DNA of 8,858 bases from Candidatus Omnitrophota bacterium (lineage in GTDB: Bacteria > Omnitrophota > Gorgyraeia > Tantalellales > Tantalellaceae): the NCBI GenBank assembly GCA_030631915.1, contig DAOVKF010000062.1:1-8858 (forward strand), read 5' to 3'. Every line of letters begins with the position of its first letter. The stretch's first letter is position 1. Below, piece by piece: positions 1 through 6,225 of this stretch. The translations under genes were made by a program, and so were the position numbers. The notes under the pieces were generated by a model. It was not told where the DNA came from, made no database searches, and saw only the letters and a list, made by a program, of their open reading frames with translations.

Positions 1-437
1 GGTGTCGGCCCAACCGCGTATCCCTGCTCTCGGTTAAACTGCCAATACCAGCCCGCAGAGGCATCGGCAGTATCGGTAGCTGATGTTGCCTGTTGGGAAG
101 CGCCAAGGTTTTGGGTTATCCAGCATTTGTCACCGGTTCCTCCGATATCGGTTATTACAGTTCCATATGTAATGGTTGTAGTCACAGGCGCGACACTCCC
201 CGCGGTGTGGTTGACAACAATTGTGGGAGGTGGTGCTGGGTATCCTGTCAGTTTCACCACGCCGCTTACAAAATCAGTCCCGCTCGAGGCATCTTCCTGC
301 ACCCAGTCGCTTTCAGCGCCGAAGTCCATGGATGTTACGTGGCTTGCGCCGGCACTCCCGGTTGTTAAACAGACAAAAAATAACAAGCCGGTTAAAACAC
401 TGAATGCTTTTAAACTAAACAATTTCTTCTGTTCCAT
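1..437 (-). CDS. Exported surface-type protein, N-terminal part (cut by window edge)
   Basis: This frame runs from an ATG at 437 off the left edge, giving the first 145 residues. A strong Shine-Dalgarno AAAGGAGGA (446-454) lies 8 bases before the ATG. Residues 1-31 look like a signal peptide: lysines at 4-5 and 10, a hydrophobic core at about 11-25, and a likely signal peptidase I site at AGA|SH (29-33). The mature part starts with a Ser/Thr/Pro-rich stretch (Pro67-Pro71), then CWITQNLGA (105-113) and GWYWQFNR (129-136). This combination resembles the repeated surface-protein domain named after Fibrobacter succinogenes major paralogous proteins, which I recall from predicted surface proteins of uncultured bacteria. 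The role is unknown; secretion or surface display is an inference. Codon use is more AT-rich than in the bio genes. It has its own promoter and is probably separate from the biotin operon. The frame is open throughout, with no sign of decay. Confidence 0.82.
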   Translation of the reverse strand, partial: MEQKKLFSLKAFSVLTGLLFFVCLTTGSAGASHVTSMDFGAESDWVQEDASSGTDFVSGVVKLTGYPAPPPTIVVNHTAGSVAPVTTTITYGTVITDIGGTGDKCWITQNLGASQQATSATDTADASAGWYWQFNREQGYAVGPT

Positions 438-501
438 TTCTCTTATCCTCCTTTGGTTCGCCTTTATTAAAAACTTTGCTAAACCATTGAACTACAAATG
501 A

Positions 502-529
502 AGTATACCTTACTTTCCCGGAAATGCAA
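502..529 (-). promoter_or_regulatory. Sigma70-type promoter of the exported protein gene
   Basis: On the minus strand, TTGCAT (524-529) is followed after 16 bases by TATACT (502-507). This is a close match to -35 and -10 elements. The predicted start of transcription is near 495, giving a leader of about 58 bases that carries the strong Shine-Dalgarno at 446-454. The promoter lies in the AT-rich gap (438-608) between bioA and the exported protein gene, the only gap over 30 bp in the window. No operator-like palindrome is seen here. Confidence 0.6.
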
Positions 530-608
530 GGTGATATGTATAACTTTTTTATATTTAACATTTATGCACTTATGGGGGGCGGGTTTAGGGTTGAAAATAA
601 AAACGGGT

Positions 609-1949
609 TTAAATGGAGCGCAGGACCTTTTCCGCGCGGCCGAATATGTCTTCCAGCTCGGGATCGGTCACGCATAAGGGGAGGAAAAAGTAGATCACAT
701 CGCCCAGGGGGCGGAGGATAAGGTTGTTTTCAAGGGCGCGCCTGTATACTTCAAAGCCCGTCCTTTGTTCCATGCTGAACGGCTCTTTGGTCCTTTTATC
801 CCTGACAAGTTCAATGGCGCCTACAACGCCTATATCGCGTGTATCCCCCACTATGGGGAGATCCGATATATCCCGCAGAAAGGAACGCATCCGGGTGTTT
901 ATGCGCGCGGCGTTTGAAAGGGTATCTTCTTTTTTGAAAAGGTCTATACTGGCGACAGCGGCGCTGCAGGCCAGGGGATTGGCCGTATAAGTATGGCCGT
1001 GATAAAAGGTCTTGAGTTCCGCGTGATCCGCGTAAAAAGCGTCATATATCCTGTCCGTGGCCAGTGTCGCTCCCAGGGGCAGATACCCGGATGTGATGCC
1101 TTTGGACACGCACATAAGATCAGGCTGGATCCCGGCGTGTTCGCACGCGAACATGCTTCCGGTCCTCCCGAAACCCGTGGCCACCTCGTCGGCTATAAGG
1201 AGGACGTCATATTTACGCGAAAGTTCCCTTATTCCCTTAAGATACGCGGCCGGATACACGATCATGCCGCCGGCGCCGAGAAGAAGCGGCTCTATGATGA
1301 TCGCCGCGATCTCTTTTGAATGGCGCTTCAGGATATCCTCTGCCCTGGTTAAACAGTCTATCGAGCAGGTGTCCCTGTCTTTTGAGACCGGACAGCGGTA
1401 ACAGTAGGGCGTGGGCGCTTTGTATGCCGGGAAAAAAAGCGGCTTGAACATGCTGTTGAAAAGGTTTACCCCGCTGACGCTCATGGCTCCGGCAGTATCA
1501 CCGTGATAGGCCATGTCAAGGGAAAGGAACTTTTCCCTGCCTTTTATGCCGGTATTTTTCCAGTACTGAAAGGCCATCTTTAACGCGGTTTCAACGGCAG
1601 TGGAACCGTTGTCCGAAAAGAACACCTTTGTAAGGTCCGGCGGTGTTATGCCTATCAGCCTCTCTGCCAGTTCCACTGCCGGGGCGTGCGTGAAACCGGC
1701 GAACAGGACGTGTTCAAGGGAGTCCAGCTGTTCTTTTATGGCTTTGATCATTGCCGGATGCCCGTGGCCGTGCACGTTGCACCACCAGCTGGAGATCGTG
1801 TCATAGTAAAAGTTGCCGTCAGGGTCGTATAACTTGACGCCTTTGGCGCGCGCGATGGGTATGGGCGGCGCGTTTTCACAGTCCTTCATCTGGGTGTAGG
1901 GGTGCCATATATAACGGCGGTCACTGTCCGCGAGTTCGTTTTTATCCAT
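609..1949 (-). CDS. bioA: Adenosylmethionine-8-amino-7-oxononanoate (DAPA) aminotransferase BioA
   Basis: A PLP-dependent class III aminotransferase of 446 residues that converts 7-keto-8-aminopelargonate (KAPA) to 7,8-diaminopelargonate (DAPA) in the cytoplasm. Visible signatures are WHPYTQMKD (15-23), SSWWCNVHGHGHP (53-65, the paired Trp typical of BioA), the phosphate-binding NGST (114-117), AYHGDT (147-152), the pyridine-binding ADEVATGFGRTG (253-264, Asp254) and VSKGITSGYLPLGA with Lys283 as the Schiff-base lysine. An insertion at 181-199 carries four Cys (183, 186, 195, 199), absent from E. coli BioA. The start overlaps bioD by 8 bases (ATGGATAA), with AAGGGGA 6 bases upstream as ribosome binding site. 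It is the last gene of the operon. The amino donor is S-adenosylmethionine in E. coli BioA but lysine in the Bacillus-type enzyme; I cannot decide which is used here. Confidence 0.97.
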   Translation of the reverse strand: MDKNELADSDRRYIWHPYTQMKDCENAPPIPIARAKGVKLYDPDGNFYYDTISSWWCNVHGHGHPAMIKAIKEQLDSLEHVLFAGFTHAPAVELAERLIGITPPDLTKVFFSDNGSTAVETALKMAFQYWKNTGIKGREKFLSLDMAYHGDTAGAMSVSGVNLFNSMFKPLFFPAYKAPTPYCYRCPVSKDRDTCSIDCLTRAEDILKRHSKEIAAIIIEPLLLGAGGMIVYPAAYLKGIRELSRKYDVLLIADEVATGFGRTGSMFACEHAGIQPDLMCVSKGITSGYLPLGATLATDRIYDAFYADHAELKTFYHGHTYTANPLACSAAVASIDLFKKEDTLSNAARINTRMRSFLRDISDLPIVGDTRDIGVVGAIELVRDKRTKEPFSMEQRTGFEVYRRALENNLILRPLGDVIYFFLPLCVTDPELEDIFGRAEKVLRSI

Positions 1950-2658
1950 CCGTATCCCCTTGTCGCATTTTGTTTAATATCGCCCGCCCCATGGGCCTGA
2001 ACAATTGGTAGAGGGCGTCCGGGTTTTCGTTGTAAGGCAGGCTGCCGAAGACGGCCACGCCTGTGAGCTCGTTCACTATTACGGGGTTATCGCGGAGCAC
2101 GAGCTCATCTTCCCTTGGTGACGTCCGGTTGAAGACGATCCCCGGGACATCGATGCCCCTTTTCTTCAGGGCTTCGATCGTGAGCACTGTCTGGTTAATG
2201 GCGCCGAGCCTGTTTCCCGCGACTATCAGGGCCGGTATCCCTGCCCGGTCGCAGATATCGATCATCATGGTCCTGTTGTCAATGGGGACCATGGGTCCGC
2301 CCGCGCCCTCCACGACAACGAAGTCAAAATCATCCTTCAGCAGATAAAAGGAATCCAGTATCTTCCCGGCGTCCACGGTCCTCTGCTCAAGCCGGGCCGC
2401 CAGATGCGGTGAGCCCGGGAAACTGAAAACACAGGGCGCTACGTGCGGGAGATACTTTTCAATGTCTTTTTCCGTTATTCGCATGAGTTCGAGATGAACG
2501 GCGATGTCCCCGGCATGGCCGCGGCTGCCGGTCTGTATCCATTTCTGGGTTATTGTCCTGAAGCCGTTCTCCGACATGAACCGGCCCAGCATCCCGGTGA
2601 CAAGCGTTTTCCCCACACCCGTGTCAGTCCCGGTTATGAAAACGGCTTTTTTATCCAT
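1942..2658 (-). CDS. bioD: Dethiobiotin synthetase BioD
   Basis: BioD closes the ureido ring of dethiobiotin from DAPA, CO2 and ATP. The 238-residue protein has the P-loop GTDTGVGKT (10-18), a Lys in QKWIQTGS (Lys39) matching the catalytic Lys37 region of E. coli BioD, the VEGAGG motif (117-122) and the nucleotide-specificity segment GNRLGAINQT (148-157). The frame is open further upstream to an ATG at 2697, but I choose the ATG at 2658: it places the P-loop at residue 10 as in the family, GGGGGAG lies just before it, and it gives the same ATGGATAA overlap with bioC (2651-2658) as at other junctions. The longer start would add 13 residues with no family counterpart. The gene's stop overlaps bioA by 8 bases, so translation of both is likely coupled. 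Confidence 0.95.
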   Translation of the reverse strand: MDKKAVFITGTDTGVGKTLVTGMLGRFMSENGFRTITQKWIQTGSRGHAGDIAVHLELMRITEKDIEKYLPHVAPCVFSFPGSPHLAARLEQRTVDAGKILDSFYLLKDDFDFVVVEGAGGPMVPIDNRTMMIDICDRAGIPALIVAGNRLGAINQTVLTIEALKKRGIDVPGIVFNRTSPREDELVLRDNPVIVNELTGVAVFGSLPYNENPDALYQLFRPMGRAILNKMRQGDTDG

Positions 2659-3436
2659 GCGCTCCCCCGGCCCGGCGCGCTTTGCAGAAATAGACATGGT
2701 GTGTCGCGATTATGCCGCCGAACCTGTCCAGGTATGTCCTTTCCAGATCCTCTATCAGGCGTTTGCCGAGACGTGCTTTCCCGTTAAGGCCGCGGCCCCG
2801 GGCCCCGCTGCGGTTCATGTCCCGCAGGAAATCCAGAAGGGACGTAAAGGACGCCTCGAAATGTTCTTCCCGGAAGTCGAGGATGTCAAAGTATCTTTCC
2901 ATGATATCCTTTAACATGTCCCCGGTGATGAACCCGCGTGAACTAAGCCACTGTTCTTTGCCGAGGCTCTCCGAAAGGATATTTTCGAATTCCGTAAAAG
3001 TCTCCGGCCCATACTGTGAAAAACACATCACCCCCCTTTCCGGAGAAAGGGCTCTTGAAAAACGGCGGAAAGCCGCGTCCGGGTCTTCAAACCACTGGAA
3101 ACTCGCGTTCGACGTGATAAGATCGAATCCACGGCCCAGGGGCAGGTGTTCCCCGTCAGCGACCATGAGGCGCAGGCCCATGCCCCGCAGTTTCTCTCCG
3201 GCGGTATTTACCATGGCTTCTGAAATGTCCACCGCGGTTATTTCCGCGTCCGGGTACTCCTCGCGCAGGAGCCGTGTATATATCCCGGTGCCGCAGCCTA
3301 TCTCAAGCACGCGGTGGAACCGCTCGCCTCTTATAAGCTCCATCAGCCTTCTGGCGCACCCGGCCTGTATCCCGGAATGCCTGTCGTAATGGGGCGCGTT
3401 CCTTGAAAAATTGCGTGTTATAAGGTCTTTATCCAT
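2651..3436 (-). CDS. bioC: Malonyl-ACP O-methyltransferase BioC
   Basis: BioC uses S-adenosylmethionine to methylate the free carboxyl of malonyl-ACP so that fatty acid synthesis can elongate it to pimeloyl-ACP methyl ester. The 261-residue protein starts with the BioC-like NFSRNAPHYDRHSGIQ (9-24), then the SAM-binding motif VLEIGCGTG (43-51), the acidic AVDIS (68-72), VADGEHLPL (92-100), ASFQWF (111-116, matching the LQW segment of BioC), FLRDMNRSGA (203-212) and a C-terminal GIIATHHVYF (241-250) typical of BioC. I choose the ATG at 3436 rather than the one at 3472: the extra 12 residues have no family counterpart, and 3436 creates the ATGGATAA overlap with the preceding gene. The ribosome binding site is weak (GGACGGG), so coupling to the upstream gene is likely. 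Confidence 0.93.
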   Translation of the reverse strand: MDKDLITRNFSRNAPHYDRHSGIQAGCARRLMELIRGERFHRVLEIGCGTGIYTRLLREEYPDAEITAVDISEAMVNTAGEKLRGMGLRLMVADGEHLPLGRGFDLITSNASFQWFEDPDAAFRRFSRALSPERGVMCFSQYGPETFTEFENILSESLGKEQWLSSRGFITGDMLKDIMERYFDILDFREEHFEASFTSLLDFLRDMNRSGARGRGLNGKARLGKRLIEDLERTYLDRFGGIIATHHVYFCKARRAGGAHG

Positions 3437-4124
3437 TATGCCCGTCCAGTAGATATTTGAAACCGGGGTCAAGGAAACTCGCGTGACCCGTGTTCTTCAG
3501 TTTTACGAACCGGGCTTTTGGGAAGATCCGCTTTAATGCGAGGGTCTCTTCCGGCGGTATTACCGCGTCTTCCGCCCCAGCGACAAAGGTCATTTTATGT
3601 CCATGCCTCTTCAATTCATCCACTGGCAGGGGATTTTGATGAAGAAAATCCAGCTGCCCGGTCAATTCCCCGGGATCAGCGTGCTTCAGGTACGGGTCCA
3701 GAAGCCGGGTATTGAACCAGTGTATGTCTCCGGCTTTGTGTCCCCTGAAACATCTGCGAAAAAAACCTTTCAGGGCCGCGCCCCTGTTCCTTGCCAGGTA
3801 AGTCTTCATTTTTTCCGTCTGCGCCGCCGGGTAGCGTTCTTTCACGCTCGCGAACACCGCCTGGCTCACGCTGCCGGGGTATCGCGCCAGAAAACGCGCG
3901 CCAAGGACCCCGCCGAAAGACCATCCTATCAGCGTGGCCTTCTTCTGTCCCAGACAGCGTTCAAGGCTTTCGGAAAAACCGTCCGGGTCGATCCTTCCGG
4001 GGACCAGATAGTCATATTCGATATCAAGCCTGTCAAAGATGCGCCAGTCCGTGGCCCATCCCGGAAGCAGCACTGCCAGGGAATCCCTGCCCCTGTTTAT
4101 GAACGTAAATTCCGTGTGTCCCAT
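3429..4124 (-). CDS. Alpha/beta-hydrolase, probable pimeloyl-ACP methyl ester esterase (BioG/BioH type)
   Basis: A 231-residue alpha/beta-hydrolase with a complete apparent catalytic triad: Ser69 in GWSFGG (67-72), Asp186 in GAEDAVIPP and His214 in TGHASF. PGWATD (21-26) fits the oxyanion loop, with Trp23 at the position seen in BioH and BioG. Lying between bioF and bioC, it most likely demethylates pimeloyl-ACP methyl ester, ending the BioC-started elongation. The sequence is clearly neither E. coli BioH (256 residues, GWSLGG) nor plain BioG; the N-terminal third (GW, YDYLVP, GWSFG) recalls BioG while the intact GAED and TGHASF segments recall BioH-like hydrolases, so I give no symbol. GGAGG (4132-4136) lies 7 bases before the ATG, supporting this start. 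It overlaps bioF by 28 bases and bioC by 8. The hydrolase call is firm; the substrate is inferred from position. Confidence 0.85.
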   Translation of the reverse strand: MGHTEFTFINRGRDSLAVLLPGWATDWRIFDRLDIEYDYLVPGRIDPDGFSESLERCLGQKKATLIGWSFGGVLGARFLARYPGSVSQAVFASVKERYPAAQTEKMKTYLARNRGAALKGFFRRCFRGHKAGDIHWFNTRLLDPYLKHADPGELTGQLDFLHQNPLPVDELKRHGHKMTFVAGAEDAVIPPEETLALKRIFPKARFVKLKNTGHASFLDPGFKYLLDGHNG

Positions 4125-5281
4125 GCCCGGTCCTCCAGGATATCGCAGAGGTCGTCCGCGAATTTTTCAAGCACGTCCCGCGTGTGGTCGCAGGTTACGG
4201 AGATCCTCAGGCGCGCCGTGCCTTTCGGGACCGTGGGCGGCCGGACCGGCGTGACCCAGTACCCTTTTTCCCTGAGTTTTTCGCCTGCGCGCGCGGTTTC
4301 CGGGTTCTTGCCCAGGATCACGGGCACTATCTGCGACTCCCCTTTCACGTCGAGGCCCTTTTCTCTTAACCGGCCCCTGAGGTGCGCGGCGTTGGCCAGG
4401 AGCGCGGTCCTGCGGAAAGGCTCCTTTTTCACCGCGTCAATGGCCGCGATGCTGGCGTTTATAACGGAAGCCGGCAATGCCGTTGAATAGATGAACGCGC
4501 GGCACGTGTTTACCAGGTATTCTTTTATTGCCCCGGACGAGGCGATGTAAGCGCCGAAGCTTCCCAGGGCCTTGCTGAAAGTCCCCATCGCGATATCGCA
4601 GTCATCCGTGATACCCGCCTGCTCAAGTATCCCCGCCCCTGTTTCGCCAAAAATACCAGTCGCATGGGCTTCATCCGCCATTAGCAGAGAGTCGAACCTT
4701 TTCTTAAGAGAGACGATCTCCCTGACCGGCGCGATATCGCCGTCCATGCTGAATATGGTCTCGGTTATTATCATGGAATTTCTGTATTTACGCCTTTCCC
4801 CTGACAGAAGCTCCTCGAGATGCGCGATATCATTATGCCGGTAACGGAACGATTTAGCCCCGGAAAGCAGTATCCCGTCCACGATGCTCGCGTGGTTCAA
4901 CCTGTCGGAAAAGATAACGTCACCCCTGCCGCATAAAGCGCTGATCACCCCCACGTTCGCCTGATAACCCGAATTGAACACCAGGGCCGCGGGTTTGCCT
5001 TTAAAACCGGCGGTTTTCTGTTCCAGCGCGTCATGGAGCCCGGTGCTTCCGGTCATGAGCCGCGAGGCGGACGAGCCGAACACAGGGCCGGCCGCTTTTC
5101 GGGCGGCTTTGATTATATCGGGATGAGAAGATAAGCCGAGGTAGTCGTTCGAGGAGAAATTGATGAACTCCTTATCCCCGGCGCGCATGCGGCCGTGTTT
5201 CTCCTGATCGACCGGGATAAGCTTCCTCAAGAGCCCGTCCCGTTCCCGTCCGGCTAACCGGGTTCTTATTCTTTGCTCCAT
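4097..5281 (-). CDS. bioF: 8-amino-7-oxononanoate synthase BioF
   Basis: BioF condenses pimeloyl-ACP (or -CoA) with L-alanine, releasing CO2, to give KAPA. The 394-residue length is usual for this PLP-dependent alpha-oxoamine synthase. Visible motifs are NFSSNDYLGL (41-50), GSSASRLMTGST (69-80), LVFNSGYQAN (100-109), DRLNHASIVDG (126-136, His130 stacking on PLP), TETIFSMDGD (173-182), MADEAHATGIFG (201-212, Asp203 and His206), GTFSKALGSFGAY (233-245, Schiff-base Lys237) and TPVRPPTVPKGTARLRIS (344-361). These features distinguish the family, though not fully from 2-amino-3-ketobutyrate CoA ligase; the operon settles it as BioF. The ATG at 5281 lies inside the 3' end of bioB (16-bp overlap), with GAGG 10 bases upstream. 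Its 3' end overlaps the esterase gene by 28 bases. Confidence 0.95.
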   Translation of the reverse strand: MEQRIRTRLAGRERDGLLRKLIPVDQEKHGRMRAGDKEFINFSSNDYLGLSSHPDIIKAARKAAGPVFGSSASRLMTGSTGLHDALEQKTAGFKGKPAALVFNSGYQANVGVISALCGRGDVIFSDRLNHASIVDGILLSGAKSFRYRHNDIAHLEELLSGERRKYRNSMIITETIFSMDGDIAPVREIVSLKKRFDSLLMADEAHATGIFGETGAGILEQAGITDDCDIAMGTFSKALGSFGAYIASSGAIKEYLVNTCRAFIYSTALPASVINASIAAIDAVKKEPFRRTALLANAAHLRGRLREKGLDVKGESQIVPVILGKNPETARAGEKLREKGYWVTPVRPPTVPKGTARLRISVTCDHTRDVLEKFADDLCDILEDRAWDTRNLRS

Positions 5282-6186
5282 AATTTATATACCTCATCCA
5301 CCAGCGCGAGGTCCTCATGGACCGGCCTGCCCGCGACAGTGAGATACCCCCCGATCATCATGCCGTTGGCCCCGGCCATGAACGGCAGCGCCTCGAAACC
5401 CTTAAGCGCGTGTTCACGGCCGGCGGCTATTCTTATGGTCCTGTCTTGCAGCACGATCCTGAACATGGCGATGGTCCTGATAACGTCGGACAGTGATATC
5501 TTTTCACAACCTTCCAGCGGTGTCCCTTGTATCGGGACGAGTATATTGACAGGGACCGAATCGACGTCAAGCTCTTTTAAAAGAAGGGCCATGTCGATAC
5601 GGTCGTCCCAGCTCTCGCCCATGCCTATTATTCCGCCGGAACAGACCTCAAGGCCCGCGTTTTTCGCGGCTTTTACGGTATTTATCCTCTCCTCGTGGCT
5701 GTGGGTGGATACTATGTCCCGGTAAAAGCGGCCGGAGGTCTCTATGTTATGATGATAGCGTCTGAGACCCGCTTGTTTCAGGACCGAGAAGGATCCCCGG
5801 TCAAGGGTCCCCAGCGAGGCGCACGCGGAAATGCCGGCGCGTTTTTCGATCTCACCCACGGCCGCGGCAACGACTTCCACTTCTTCCCGGCTGAGCCTCC
5901 CGCCGCTTGTAACGATCCCGAAACGCTTTGCGCCGTTCCTGCGGGCCTGTTTGGCTGCCGCGACTATCTGGTCTCGGGTTTTCAGCGGGTACTCGGGGAT
6001 ATCGGTGCGGTGGTGGACCGACTGGGCGCAGAACGCGCAGTCCTCCCCGCAGGCGCCGGACCTGGCGTTCATGATGCCGCACAGTTCTATCCGGCCGCCG
6101 GACCCTTCACGCCGGGCCCTGTCCGCCGCGGCGAGGAGTTCTTCGATGGGAAGCGATAGTATATCCTTTATCCCGCGCCTGTCCAT
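5266..6186 (-). CDS. bioB: Biotin synthase BioB, probably the anaerobe (type II) form
   Basis: BioB is a radical SAM enzyme that inserts sulfur into dethiobiotin, the last step of biotin synthesis. The 306-residue protein has the radical SAM cysteines Cys46, Cys50 and Cys53 in GACGEDCAFCAQS. Further BioB segments are YHHNIETS (144-151), VCSGGIIGMGES (181-192), PVNILVPIQGTPLEG (212-226), IRIAAGRE (251-258) and FMAGANGMMIGGYLT (269-283). Of the E. coli auxiliary-cluster ligands, Cys128 and Cys188 have counterparts (Cys122, Cys182) and Arg260 probably Arg252, but Cys97 is replaced by Gly90 in KRFGIVTSG, and there is an extra Cys36 in ELCGIMNARSG. I recall this pattern from BioB of obligate anaerobes, reported to hold a 4Fe-5S cluster. 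The ATG at 6186 is the only start giving a full N-terminus; the upstream frame closes at 6214-6216. There is no Shine-Dalgarno before it. First gene of the biotin operon. Confidence 0.96.
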   Translation of the reverse strand: MDRRGIKDILSLPIEELLAAADRARREGSGGRIELCGIMNARSGACGEDCAFCAQSVHHRTDIPEYPLKTRDQIVAAAKQARRNGAKRFGIVTSGGRLSREEVEVVAAAVGEIEKRAGISACASLGTLDRGSFSVLKQAGLRRYHHNIETSGRFYRDIVSTHSHEERINTVKAAKNAGLEVCSGGIIGMGESWDDRIDMALLLKELDVDSVPVNILVPIQGTPLEGCEKISLSDVIRTIAMFRIVLQDRTIRIAAGREHALKGFEALPFMAGANGMMIGGYLTVAGRPVHEDLALVDEVYKLWSKE

Positions 6187-6220
6187 ATTGTAAACTATTT
6201 TACATTTTCCGGTTTACAAT
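6187..6220. promoter_or_regulatory. Biotin operator (BirA-type box) of the bio operon
   Basis: A perfect inverted repeat, ATTGTAAAC (6187-6195) and GTTTACAAT (6212-6220), is separated by 16 bases. On the minus strand the first arm continues as TTGTAAACC, the full half-site of the known BirA operator (TTGTAAACC ... GGTTTACAA), and the second arm matches in all but the last base. The site ends exactly one base before the bioB ATG and covers the -10 element and the whole spacer of the bioB promoter, so biotinoyl-AMP-bound BirA would block RNA polymerase. This predicts that the organism has a BirA with an N-terminal helix-turn-helix; that gene is not in the window. The stop codon of the Nudix gene (6214-6216) lies within the second arm. 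Confidence 0.93.
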
Positions 6221-6225
6221 TGCAA
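6197..6225 (-). promoter_or_regulatory. Promoter of the bio operon, within the BirA operator
   Basis: On the minus strand TTGCAA (6220-6225) and TAAAAT (6197-6202) are spaced by 17 bases, a good sigma70-type arrangement. The expected start of transcription is about 6190, that is 0 to 5 bases before the bioB ATG at 6186. The bioB message would thus be leaderless or nearly so, which agrees with the lack of any Shine-Dalgarno before this ATG. The -35 element lies in the last coding codons of the Nudix gene. Confidence 0.7.

Noticed and set aside
93..501. Overlapping plus-strand frames at the left end
   Set aside because: They are antisense to the exported protein gene, which has a signal peptide, a strong ribosome binding site and a promoter on the minus strand.
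580..611. CGGGTTTA repeat pair as a possible hairpin or attachment site
   Set aside because: The two copies are direct, only 8 bp long, and one includes the bioA stop codon; there is no mobile gene nearby.
2659..2697. Upstream start for bioD at 2697
   Set aside because: It adds 13 residues before the normal BioD start, and the inner ATG at 2658 has a better ribosome binding site and the recurrent overlap pattern.
2712..3389. Open frame of 225 codons on the plus strand
   Set aside because: It is fully antisense to bioC, whose motifs are unambiguous; the predicted protein is a low-complexity Arg/Ser/Pro sequence.
3437..3472. Upstream start for bioC at 3472
   Set aside because: The added 12 residues have no BioC counterpart, and the ATG at 3436 gives the usual BioC N-terminus.
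3597..4490. Long open frame of 297 codons on the plus strand
   Set aside because: It lies opposite the esterase gene and bioF, has no family motif, and its composition (Arg/Ser/Pro-rich) is that of an antisense frame of GC-rich genes.
6187..6220. Inverted repeat before bioB read as a terminator of the Nudix gene
   Set aside because: The arms are AT-rich with a 16-base loop and no T tract, and they match the BirA operator half-sites; a regulatory site explains it better.
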